A DNA stretch of 10,177 bases from Anaerolineaceae bacterium (GTDB taxonomy: Bacteria; Chloroflexota; Anaerolineae; Anaerolineales; Anaerolineaceae), in the NCBI GenBank assembly GCA_003448875.1, contig DLXG01000169.1:1-10177 (forward strand), written 5' to 3'. The notes beneath the pieces are model-generated. The model made no database searches, was not told the origin of the DNA, and worked only from the letters and a program-made list of their open reading frames with translations. Below are positions 1-6,748 of this stretch, one piece after another (within the stretch, counting starts at the first letter, position 1; every line of letters starts with the position of its first letter). The translations under genes were made by a program, and so were the position numbers.

Positions 1-417
1 GGCAACGAGTACGGCGTGTATGCGGCCATTCTCACCCACCTGCGCTTCTGGTACAAACTCGTTGACGGGAATATCCAGTACAACTGCTCTGTGCATGCCA
101 CCGGTGCGAGCGAGAACGCCAACATCGCCTACGCCATGAAAGGGGCGATCACCAACGCTTTGGGGAATGCCGTGTCGAACATCGGCTTCCAGGAAAGCGT
201 GTATCTGGGTTTGCGGTCACACAAGGACTTCCAACCCGCCCCGAACGGCAACGGCAATGGCAAAGCGTATGCGCCAAAACCTGCGCCCGCCCCGACAGGT
301 GAGAGGATGAACCCGACATCCTCTTTTTTATTTGGGTCGGCGGTTCTCCCATCGAGGGATGCCAAAATCCGCCCCCCTTTCTTTTATGGAATACTTTGTA
401 AAATCTTACCTCATTAA
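1..417 (+). CDS. Rad52-like DNA annealing/repair protein, C-terminal part (5' end outside window; real 3' end probably near 302)
   Basis: The frame is open from base 1, so this is the tail of a gene that starts upstream. About 99 visible residues look coding. A strand-rich part with a DG turn (YKLVDGN) is followed by a small motif ATG-A and then a helix reading YAMKGAITNALGNAV, ending in GFQESVYLG. That order (small residue, KGA-x-T-x-AL helix, then FG/GF...LY) resembles the core of the Rad52/Rad22 and DdrA single-strand annealing families, where the helix reads K-x-A-x-T-D-A-L-K-R-A. The TD and KR positions are altered here, so the match is suggestive only. A flexible Gly/Asn/Pro/Ala-rich tail follows, as is usual after the annealing core. 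The frame then runs through a perfect terminator hairpin (302-329) to TAA at 415-417 and overlaps the convergent hydrolase gene by 12 bp. The last roughly 38 residues look non-coding. A TGA at 300-302 would be the stop if one base were missing from the C-rich stretch just before it. Confidence 0.5.
   Translation, partial: GNEYGVYAAILTHLRFWYKLVDGNIQYNCSVHATGASENANIAYAMKGAITNALGNAVSNIGFQESVYLGLRSHKDFQPAPNGNGNGKAYAPKPAPAPTGERMNPTSSFLFGSAVLPSRDAKIRPPFFYGILCKILPH
302..329 (+). terminator. Rho-independent terminator of the Rad52-like gene
   Basis: A perfect 8-bp stem (AGAGGATG at 302-309 pairs with CATCCTCT at 317-324) closes a 7-nt loop and runs directly into six T residues (324-329). The T tract is on the plus strand only, so it should stop transcription of the gene entering from the left. 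It lies inside the nominal open frame of that gene, which argues that translation really ends at about 302. Confidence 0.8.
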
Positions 418-1860
418 ACCAAAAGACCAAATCAGTATGATCAAACCTTGAATATAATCCGGAAGGCTGCCCACTAACAGTAAAATGAAGATATCGGGAT
501 TACCGCCCGGCAGGTAGGCAAGGGTCGTGATCAGGTTGAAACGGTACCCGTAAAATGCCGCTACCTGTGAGAGGACGACGATGAGAATGACCGTCGGAAT
601 CAAGAAACTGATGGCAATATCCCAGATCATTTTTTGACGCCGGGCAGTTCTCATTCTCGCCCTCCAACCGCGTAAAGCCAGAAAGTTACGGGTATGCAGG
701 ATTAGCAAACCCAGCACAAAAGCACCAATACCCCAACCTATCCAGCGTACCGACCAACCGCTGGCGGCTGCTTCGGCAGACTTGCCCAACAGAATCGCTT
801 CGATTCCATTTCGTAATTGAGCCATGGAAATGTAGTGATCAAACAAACTGCCCATATTGACCAGCACAACAAATCCAAGATCGCGCTGGGGGTAGATGTT
901 GACATCCGTACCGAAGGTGCGGTTTGCTCCGCCATGGTAGATACGTTTTGTTCCAGTATAATTGTCAATCCACCAGCCCATACCGTAATCATTCTGACCG
1001 GGGGTGAAGATTCGCTGGGTGGTCAACTTTCCCACACCCGGTAGATTTTGATTTTTTACCGCGATGGCATAACGCCCCAAGTCCTCGGCAGTAGATACAA
1101 TAAAGCCAGCCGGGATTTCATAGCGTGGAATGGGTTCCCGCCAGGGGAGGGGAAACCCGAAAAGACGGGTATATCCCCTTGCAAGGCCATCTGCTGCATA
1201 TGGGTCAGCGGTGGATTGCTTCATTTGCAGGGGTTGGAAAATGTAAATGTCCAGATAATCGGCATAACTCATGCCACTGACCGTTTCCACAATCAAACCA
1301 AGGATATCGTAACCATAATTGAAGTACTGGAAGGTTGTTCCAACCGGCGCGGTGAGGGGTACATTCTTGAGCGCACGAACCATTTCCTCGGTCGTGATGT
1401 CTGGTGAAAAAACGCGGCTGATGCCGGCTTCGGACAGACCGCTGGTATGATGTAGCAGGTGATTGATGGTGATCTGGCTGGAAGCGGATTCATCGGCAAC
1501 GCGGAACCACGGCAGGTAGGTTTGGACAGGTGCGTTGAAATCTACTTTACCCTGTTCTGCCAGTTGAGCGATGGCCAGTGCAGTAAAGGATTTGCTCTGA
1601 GAGCCGATTAACATGGGGGTAGTCGAAGTCATAGGGCGGTTGCCTTCGGTTCCGTATCCCTTTGCATAGATGATCTGATCCCCTGAAACGATGGTCAGTG
1701 CCACTCCCGGCAGGCCATGCTTATTCATTTGCTCTAGGATAAACTTGTCGAGTTCCTCGAAATCAAGAGGCTGCTCGGTGGTTTGACTGGAAACGATGTT
1801 TACACCAGATCCAAACCATAAAATTAAAAGGACGAATAACCAGATAAATTTTTTAATCAT
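406..1860 (-). CDS. Secreted serine hydrolase, beta-lactamase/PBP (class C, esterase-like) family, with C-terminal membrane helices
   Basis: A 484-residue protein of the beta-lactamase-related family (Pfam Beta-lactamase, PF00144), which includes class C beta-lactamases, D-amino-acid peptidases and esterases. Residues 1-26 form a signal peptide. The catalytic signatures are present in order: SxxK as S87-Q-S-K90, YxN as Y179-F-N181, and HGG at 309-311 in place of the KTG triad. HGG at this position is common in the esterase/peptidase-like members, so true beta-lactam resistance is not implied. After the roughly 340-residue catalytic domain come three hydrophobic segments near 371-390, 413-434 and 456-479, separated by a basic stretch (RGWRARMRTARRQK, 397-410). 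The catalytic domain should therefore face the outside, tethered to the membrane. The ATG start is preceded only by a weak ribosome site. It lies 118 bp downstream of the FAD oxidoreductase on the same strand. A TTGACT hexamer on the minus strand (1978-1973) may be a -35 element, but no convincing -10 follows. The substrate is unknown. Confidence 0.9.
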   Translation of the reverse strand: MIKKFIWLFVLLILWFGSGVNIVSSQTTEQPLDFEELDKFILEQMNKHGLPGVALTIVSGDQIIYAKGYGTEGNRPMTSTTPMLIGSQSKSFTALAIAQLAEQGKVDFNAPVQTYLPWFRVADESASSQITINHLLHHTSGLSEAGISRVFSPDITTEEMVRALKNVPLTAPVGTTFQYFNYGYDILGLIVETVSGMSYADYLDIYIFQPLQMKQSTADPYAADGLARGYTRLFGFPLPWREPIPRYEIPAGFIVSTAEDLGRYAIAVKNQNLPGVGKLTTQRIFTPGQNDYGMGWWIDNYTGTKRIYHGGANRTFGTDVNIYPQRDLGFVVLVNMGSLFDHYISMAQLRNGIEAILLGKSAEAAASGWSVRWIGWGIGAFVLGLLILHTRNFLALRGWRARMRTARRQKMIWDIAISFLIPTVILIVVLSQVAAFYGYRFNLITTLAYLPGGNPDIFILLLVGSLPDYIQGLIILIWSFGLMR

Positions 1861-1978
1861 CTTTTATCCAAAAAATATTTTATTGATTGATAGTTCTTGC
1901 AATCGGATACTCTGCCAGAGGGTGGAATTTTCGGGATTGTGGTAGTCTGATAAGTGACCAAGCGGCTTAGAAAGTCAA

Positions 1979-3484
1979 TTAAGACAAGAGAACTACAAAT
2001 TCCTTTTGGTCGAGCGAACATATGGTTTGAATTGCATTCTTCCCCGAAGCGGCTGCCAGCGGCACGCTCCCGCCCGGTTCAACCCATTGGCCTGCCATGA
2101 AAAAATTTTTCAATTTTGGTAGGGTTTTGGGAATACCCTTAATCAACATCGGCATGGTTTCTTTGGTTAACAACCAGCCGCAGGTGGAACCCATCCAGTT
2201 CCCGGTATAGCGTTCGTAACTGAGTGGAGTGGCCTCATCTACCACTTCTACCTGTTGATGTAGACCGGGGTACCATTCTTCGAGATAATCGCGGATAATC
2301 CCCGAGACCTGGCGTTGTTCCTCATCATAAGGCCGGCGTCCATAAATACGCTGCCAGTAAGCATAATTGGTACGGATGATCAATTCCACCACCGATTTGC
2401 CCGGTGGCGCAAGAGCAGGATCAAAACAATAATGTTTCACTCCGATTTCGTGATGAGGCTCACCAGCAATCAAGACCGGTTCATCCAAAAGATGAGTTAC
2501 CCAGTGGGGTTCAGCGGCTAAATCCCGGTTCACTCCCAGTGAAACCTGCATCATGCTGTGCATGGGCAGGTGACCGTCGTACATTCTTTGAATTTGCTTG
2601 TTGAGGTATCTGCCTTCTAACAGGTCGAAAATTGTCCCGCGCCCGTCGCAGGCTGAAATAACCCAATCACCGAGATGGATTTCATCGGTATACAGACGAA
2701 CGCCGATAGCAACATCATCTTCAACCAGTATTTTTTCAACCTGCGCGTTATAGTAAATCTCTCCACCCAATTCAAGAAACCGTTTTTCGACGGCACGGGC
2801 GAACTCTAACGAACCGCCGGCTGGAAAACCAGCATTACCGGTGTGCATATAAGCCAGAAGACACATTCCCATCATCACCGGGGCTTCATCCCATGAGAAC
2901 ATATGGGCTATAGCACGTTTTAGGAAGGGGTGTTTGAAATGTGCAGCAAATTCACCAGCAGAAAGTTGACCCCACCGAGCCATAGGAATCAGATATGGAG
3001 CCATCTTGCGGCCAAACTCGGCCCATTCCGTACCTGTCAGCAGCGAGCGGGGTTTCTGGTACATGACTTCCATATCAAATTGAGTGAATTGATTCACCCC
3101 TTCGCAAAACTGATGGATCAAGTCGCGGTCTTCTGGTGAGATTTCGACCAGATGTTCCTCTAAACGACTGGGATTCGTGTAGATAATCAGTGAGTGGTCA
3201 CCATCAGTGATGCGCTGGTACTCGTGGTGATTAATAATTGAGCAGTGTTGAAGAGCCCCCAATTCTTTCCACATCTGGTTAAATGGCTGACCCTCGCCTG
3301 TGCCAAAAAGATAATGGATGCAACCATCAAAGGTGTAACCTTTTCTTTCCCAGGCAGTGCATAAACCGCCGGGCAGGTTGTGCATTTCAAAGATAATTGT
3401 TTTGTAACCGTTCATTTGAGCGTAACAGCCAGCAGCGAGACCGGCGATGCCACCCCCAATAATCAAAATTTTCTTTTCTTTCAC
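1979..3484 (-). CDS. Phytoene desaturase/carotenoid isomerase-like FAD-dependent oxidoreductase
   Basis: A 501-residue flavoprotein of the CrtI/CrtN/CrtISO-like group (COG1233-type NAD(P)/FAD oxidoreductases). The N-terminus holds the dinucleotide-binding GxGxxG as G10-G-G12-I-A-G15, with the acidic ribose-binding residue E33 at the end of the second strand. It is followed by the family's PGG motif (38-40) and a GYTFDGCIHYLFG segment (49-61). The C-terminus has the second FAD signature, FFMAGQW...PGG...AAASGKNA (461-483), as in CrtI relatives. Length matches the family (about 490-510). Start is GTG, chosen because GGGAG lies 7 nt upstream and the FAD motif begins a few residues in. The family acts on polyenes or other lipids (desaturation, isomerisation or saturation of double bonds), but no carotenoid biosynthesis gene is nearby, so the substrate is open. 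It is flanked on the same strand by the papain-like protein upstream and the serine hydrolase downstream. Confidence 0.85.
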   Translation of the reverse strand: MKEKKILIIGGGIAGLAAGCYAQMNGYKTIIFEMHNLPGGLCTAWERKGYTFDGCIHYLFGTGEGQPFNQMWKELGALQHCSIINHHEYQRITDGDHSLIIYTNPSRLEEHLVEISPEDRDLIHQFCEGVNQFTQFDMEVMYQKPRSLLTGTEWAEFGRKMAPYLIPMARWGQLSAGEFAAHFKHPFLKRAIAHMFSWDEAPVMMGMCLLAYMHTGNAGFPAGGSLEFARAVEKRFLELGGEIYYNAQVEKILVEDDVAIGVRLYTDEIHLGDWVISACDGRGTIFDLLEGRYLNKQIQRMYDGHLPMHSMMQVSLGVNRDLAAEPHWVTHLLDEPVLIAGEPHHEIGVKHYCFDPALAPPGKSVVELIIRTNYAYWQRIYGRRPYDEEQRQVSGIIRDYLEEWYPGLHQQVEVVDEATPLSYERYTGNWMGSTCGWLLTKETMPMLIKGIPKTLPKLKNFFMAGQWVEPGGSVPLAAASGKNAIQTICSLDQKEFVVLLS

Positions 3485-3559
3485 ACCTGATCTCCCTGCA
3501 ACCCGCTATAACGCCGATGAGATGAGTGTAACACAATTTGGAGTAATTTATTGAAAATG

Positions 3560-3589
3560 GAATCCGCTATGGCGGAATTCTAATTTTTT
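3560..3589. terminator. Possible hairpin terminator downstream of the papain-like gene
   Basis: GAATCCGC (3560-3567) pairs with GCGGAATTC (3572-3580), with one bulged base and a 4-nt TATG loop. A run of six T (3584-3589) lies on the plus-strand side. On the minus strand, the direction of the only gene that could use it, the hairpin is followed only by ATTTTC. The position, between the stop of the papain-like gene and the start of the FAD oxidoreductase, fits a weak or bidirectional terminator. The strand asymmetry makes this uncertain. Confidence 0.35.
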
Positions 3590-3645
3590 ACGTCCAAGTA
3601 AAAATGCGAAGGAGAAAAAGAAAAATTGCCACCAATTCAACAAAG

Positions 3646-4293
3646 CTAAACCTGTGGAGGCTTTTGAAAACGGTATGGAATGACAAAAAAACCAAACAGC
3701 GGCTCGCCGGTGGATTGTACAAGCGGTGGGGGTGCTGCGTTCTTACCCAGAAACAACTGGATGGAAGGATCCTGGTTGGGGTGGTTGGGATCATATAGAT
3801 AAATTGTCAATTGCTCCAGCAGGGGGTCAAGTTCATAACCTGTTGCAAGCACTTGATGGTTGTGGGTGGGGCTTTGTACACCACGCACCCGAACCAGCCC
3901 CAGCACCGCCGGTTCACCCTTTTGTAACAGGCGGCGAAGTTTGGGTATTTCATACCGCTTAATCCGGGTCAGGATTTGTTTTTCATCTGCAACCATCCAT
4001 TCCATGAACTTTAGCACGGTAATTATTTTCAGGCTGTCCAGCTGGCGGTCACAGAGATATCCAAACAATCTTGAATCGACTTCCTGCGGAGTCTGGTGAG
4101 TTGGGGGTAAGACCGCACTAAAAAAGTAATCCAGCGCAGCAAAACACATTCCACCGCACAAACCAAAAGTGATTTCGTTCAGGTTAATCGCGCCTGCATA
4201 CGGCAAATTCATAAACACCGGAAACTGAAGTTGAAATGAATTGATGAAACGAAAGCGATGCCGCGTTGAAAAGGTGGTTAATACTTTTTCCAT
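3646..4293 (-). CDS. Uncharacterised protein with papain/C39-like cysteine peptidase motifs
   Basis: A 215-residue protein with no signal peptide or membrane segment, so probably cytoplasmic. I recognise no named family. Three blocks fit a papain-like fold. The first is G44-L-C46-G-G-M-C50 at the start of a helix, a typical nucleophile position. The second is N145-H146-Q-V-L-A-T-G-Y, matching the general H-x-V-x-x-G-Y strand of C39-like peptidases. The third is Y167-D168-P-N170-H-P, matching the DPN block that supplies the third catalytic residue. The predicted triad is therefore C46/H146/D168 or N170; this is inferred from motif order, not from an alignment. The middle (about 70-130) is helical and charged, without a recognised domain. 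The ATG start has GGTGA 7 nt upstream. It is transcribed divergently from the HtrA-like protease and lies 161 bp upstream of the FAD oxidoreductase on the same strand. It could be a peptidase, an amidase or transglutaminase-like enzyme, or an inactive relative. Confidence 0.75.
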   Translation of the reverse strand: MEKVLTTFSTRHRFRFINSFQLQFPVFMNLPYAGAINLNEITFGLCGGMCFAALDYFFSAVLPPTHQTPQEVDSRLFGYLCDRQLDSLKIITVLKFMEWMVADEKQILTRIKRYEIPKLRRLLQKGEPAVLGLVRVRGVQSPTHNHQVLATGYELDPLLEQLTIYLYDPNHPNQDPSIQLFLGKNAAPPPLVQSTGEPLFGFFVIPYRFQKPPQV

Positions 4294-4340
4294 TTTTCAC
4301 TCACCCGTTTGAAAAAAAGTTGTTTCCAAACTACCGAAAA

Positions 4341-4409
4341 CAGAGAAAAACTCCCGTATTTCAGAAAATTTTACTATTTTAGTGCAGTAATTATTGGAAA
4401 TTTTCTCTG
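4341..4409. repeat. 9-bp inverted repeat in the divergent intergenic region
   Basis: CAGAGAAAA (4341-4349) is exactly complementary to TTTTCTCTG (4401-4409), with 51 very AT-rich bases between. It lies between the divergently transcribed papain-like and HtrA-like genes. It could be a pair of operator half-sites or a long-loop hairpin. Since the arms are A-rich in an AT-rich region, chance is a real alternative. Confidence 0.3.
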
Positions 4410-4454
4410 CAAATTGCGCATTTTTTCAGACGGGGTGAAAATTAAAATCATCCT

Positions 4455-4483
4455 TTGTCGGATAGATAGTTAGGTTGTAAAAT
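4455..4483 (+). promoter_or_regulatory. Sigma70-type promoter for the HtrA-like protease
   Basis: A -35 box TTGTCG (4455-4460, four of six consensus positions) is separated by exactly 17 bp from a -10 box TAAAAT (4478-4483, five of six). Transcription would start near 4490, leaving a leader of about 43 nt before the ribosome site and ATG at 4533. This is the best promoter match in the window. The rest of the 239-bp region is AT-rich and shows no gene. Confidence 0.6.
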
Positions 4484-4522
4484 CAACAATGAGAATCTTT
4501 TTAATCGAATTAAGTTGCCAAT

Positions 4523-4527
4523 GGAGG
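4523..4527 (+). promoter_or_regulatory. Ribosome binding site that fixes the HtrA-like start at 4533
   Basis: GGAGG lies 5 nt before ATG at 4533. The frame is open further upstream to TTG (4515) and ATG (4521), but those would place the ribosome site inside the coding sequence and add six residues in front of an otherwise standard lipoprotein signal peptide. Confidence 0.8.
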
Positions 4528-4532
4528 AAAAT

Positions 4533-6128
4533 ATGAGGCGCGCTTATTTTCTGGGGACAATTATCTTGATTTTAAGCCTTGTGGCTGCGTGTGCACCGTC
4601 CAGTCAACCCACCACAGCCCCCACCAATCCGCCGGTGGAATTGCCCACATCTGCTCCGCAGCCCACACCAACCCAGACGGTGGATGTGCTCGGTTTATTG
4701 CGGAGTGCAACCATACGGATCGTCGCCGAAGGCAGTTTCGTAGACCCTGAACTGGGCACTGTGTTTAACGTGCCGGGGCAGGGCACCGGTTTCATCATTG
4801 ACCCTTCGGGTATTGCGGTCACCAATAACCATGTAGTCACTGGCGCGGCCTTGTTGAAGGTTTACATCGAAGGTGAGACACGTCCACGCAGCGCACGGAT
4901 TTTGGGCGTTTCTGAGTGTTGGGACCTGGCAGTGATTGATGTCGAGGGAGAAGATTTTCCATTTCTGAATTTCTATGAGGGCGAAGTGATTCCCGGTTTG
5001 GAAGTTTATGCGGCCGGTTTTCCTGTTTTTGGAAACACAGAGTACACCCTGACGAAGGGGATTGTCTCCAAAGCCAATGCGGATGGGGAAACCAGTTGGG
5101 CTTCCGTTCCGGCGGTGATTGAACACGATGCCCGCATTCGCGGTGGAAATTCCGGCGGCCCGCTGGTCAACATGCAAGGAGAGGTAGTCGGGATCAACTA
5201 TGCGGGCAACAATGTGCTGGATCAGAACTTTGCCATTCGGGCAAAAGAAGCGCGCCGCGTGATTGAAACATTGCGTACCGGCCAGGATTTCGAATCCATT
5301 GGCATCAACGGTCAGGCGGTTGTTTCTGAGGACGGCAGCATTTCGGGAATTTGGGTTTCGTCGGTAAAATCTGGTTCTCCCGCCGGCAAAACGGGTGTGC
5401 AGGCTGGCGATATTATTACGATGTTGGAGAATCTGGTTCTGGCAACCGACGGGACAATGAGTGACTATTGCAGTATTTTACGAACCCGCAGTGCCACCGA
5501 TGTCCTTGCGATTGAAGTGTTACGATTTTCCACGCAGGAATTTCTGACCGGCGAATTGAACGGAAAAACACTGGAAACTAGTTTCTCGTTTGCCCAGCAA
5601 TTGGAACAGGACGTTTCCGGCGGGGGTGGACAGGCCTATGGCGATTATGTGCTCGTGCAAGATGATTACGGGGCGATTCAGGTTGCCATTCCCTCTACAT
5701 GGACACAGGTAGATGGTTCACCATGGGTTTCGGATGGTGAAATCATCGGATCTTCAATCAGCGCTGCTGCCGATTTAGACCGATTTAACAATGCGTTTGA
5801 CGAACCGGGCATTTTCTTCGGCGTTTCGGATGAAGTGGCAAAACTGGCCGGTTATATTCAATTGTTGGATTACTACAAATCCATTTTCCAATCCTCTTGT
5901 AAATGGGAGTATCGCGAAAAATACGAGGATAACGCTTTCGAAGGTTCTTATGATGTGTACAAGAATTGCAACGGAGCGGGTAATTTATTTGTGGCGCTGA
6001 CAGCCCGGCCCAAGGTGAACAAAACTTCTTTGCTGGTATCGGTTCTGTTCAATGCCATGACGGATGCGGATCTTAAAGCCTTTGATCAGGTGCTGGCCAC
6101 TTTTGATGTAGTGGGTACTTTGCCATAA
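4533..6128 (+). CDS. HtrA/DegP-like trypsin-fold serine protease, lipoprotein, with PDZ domain and extra C-terminal domain
   Basis: A 531-residue lipoprotein protease. A signal peptide ends in the lipobox L16-V-A-A-C20, so Cys20 should be lipidated and the protein anchored outside the cytoplasmic membrane. A Thr/Pro-rich linker (about 26-49) follows. The trypsin-like domain (about 55-245) carries the full triad: H100 in TNNHVV, D131 in CWDLAVI, and S207 in GGNSGGPL. A PDZ domain follows (about 270-333; GIWVSSVKSGSPAGKTGVQAGD is its peptide-binding start). Residues 370-531 form a further domain beginning DDYGAIQVAIPSTW, with possible disulfide partners C456 and C479. It looks like a beta-rich substrate- or ligand-binding module, possibly PsbP-like, but I cannot name it. 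By family knowledge HtrA proteases degrade misfolded envelope proteins. The gene has its own promoter (4455-4483) and terminator (6150-6180), so it is probably monocistronic. Confidence 0.93.
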   Translation: MRRAYFLGTIILILSLVAACAPSSQPTTAPTNPPVELPTSAPQPTPTQTVDVLGLLRSATIRIVAEGSFVDPELGTVFNVPGQGTGFIIDPSGIAVTNNHVVTGAALLKVYIEGETRPRSARILGVSECWDLAVIDVEGEDFPFLNFYEGEVIPGLEVYAAGFPVFGNTEYTLTKGIVSKANADGETSWASVPAVIEHDARIRGGNSGGPLVNMQGEVVGINYAGNNVLDQNFAIRAKEARRVIETLRTGQDFESIGINGQAVVSEDGSISGIWVSSVKSGSPAGKTGVQAGDIITMLENLVLATDGTMSDYCSILRTRSATDVLAIEVLRFSTQEFLTGELNGKTLETSFSFAQQLEQDVSGGGGQAYGDYVLVQDDYGAIQVAIPSTWTQVDGSPWVSDGEIIGSSISAAADLDRFNNAFDEPGIFFGVSDEVAKLAGYIQLLDYYKSIFQSSCKWEYREKYEDNAFEGSYDVYKNCNGAGNLFVALTARPKVNKTSLLVSVLFNAMTDADLKAFDQVLATFDVVGTLP

Positions 6129-6149
6129 GGTTAATATGAGTTTTCCAGT

Positions 6150-6180
6150 AAAGGGGCTGACCTCGTTCAGCCCCTTTTTT
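6150..6180 (+). terminator. Rho-independent terminator of the HtrA-like gene
   Basis: A perfect 11-bp stem (AAAGGGGCTGA at 6150-6160 with TCAGCCCCTTT at 6167-6177) closes a 6-nt loop, with a T run through 6180. It begins 21 bp after the stop codon. It should separate the HtrA-like gene from the small lipoprotein gene downstream. Confidence 0.93.
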
Positions 6181-6232
6181 ATTGGTAAAATCATAAAACT
6201 TATTGTTTGAAACTGATGAAAGGAGTTAGGTA

Positions 6233-6739
6233 ATGAATCGAAAAAACTGGATGATCCTGATGGGTGCTGTGATATTGTTACTTGTTTCACTGGCCTGCAA
6301 TCTGAGCCTTCAGAATGGCAAGTTGACCGTCCCCATTACGCTAAGGGAGGAGACCCTCAAACAAATCATCACGGCTGCTCAATCCGCTGCCGCTTCGCAG
6401 GGTGAAAGACTGCCGTTGATTGAAGTGGAGGATATTGAATTCATCGAACCCGATAAGATTGTTGCCAGGGGACAATATCAAGTACTTGGCGGTCAGCGGC
6501 TGAATGGTCAGGTAGAATTAAAATTTTCAGTCGTCAACGACCAGCCAAAAGTGGAGGTGACTGCAATCAATATTCCCGGTGTAGACCTGGCCAGTGACGC
6601 GATCAAGAAAGTTAATGAAGCCCTTTCGGGGGTAATTCAGGATCAGGTGAAAGAAGCGGGAGATGGTGCCGTCGTTAAGTCCATGACGGTTGAGGGAGAT
6701 GCGTTGAAAATTGTGGTGGAGGTTACCGTTCGCCGTTAA
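6233..6739 (+). CDS. Small lipoprotein of unknown function
   Basis: A 168-residue protein. It begins with a basic N-terminus (MNRKNW) and a hydrophobic stretch ending in the lipobox L17-V-S-L-A-C22, so it is probably a lipoprotein with a mature domain of about 147 residues. The mature part alternates short strands and helices: a helix near 36-55 (LREETLKQIITAAQSAAA), strands around 62-110 (IEVEDIEFIEPDKIVARGQY, then VELKFSV), and a helix near 120-140. This pattern resembles small lipid- or ligand-binding envelope proteins of the YpmS or DUF2993 kind, but the similarity is only in shape and I would not assign the family. ATG has AGGAG 8 nt upstream. It follows the strong terminator at 6150-6180, so it needs its own promoter; I see none with both boxes. 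It ends 9 bp from the stop of the convergent GGDEF gene, with no terminator between. Confidence 0.85.
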   Translation: MNRKNWMILMGAVILLLVSLACNLSLQNGKLTVPITLREETLKQIITAAQSAAASQGERLPLIEVEDIEFIEPDKIVARGQYQVLGGQRLNGQVELKFSVVNDQPKVEVTAINIPGVDLASDAIKKVNEALSGVIQDQVKEAGDGAVVKSMTVEGDALKIVVEVTVRR

Positions 6740-6748
6740 GTAATCGGA

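Noticed and set aside
340..400. GC-rich GGCGG/CCGCC pairing with a following T-rich stretch as a second terminator
   Set aside because: The stem is short and the loop is long, while a perfect terminator already lies at 302-329.
817..1407. Plus-strand open frames inside the serine hydrolase gene (817-1044 and 1048-1407)
   Set aside because: They lie opposite a complete gene with clear catalytic motifs, have no ribosome sites and encode low-complexity or motif-free peptides.
1861..1978. Separate promoter for the serine hydrolase (TTGACT on the minus strand at 1978-1973)
   Set aside because: No -10 box at an accepted spacing matches well, so transcription from the upstream FAD gene is equally possible.
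3604..3798. Plus-strand open frame starting MRRRKRK opposite the 3' end of the papain-like gene
   Set aside because: It has no promoter or ribosome site and is composed mostly of the antisense of a gene with conserved motifs; the basic start comes from an A-rich intergenic stretch.
4695..5177. Minus-strand 160-codon open frame within the HtrA-like gene
   Set aside because: It lies wholly opposite the protease triad region and shows no independent coding features.
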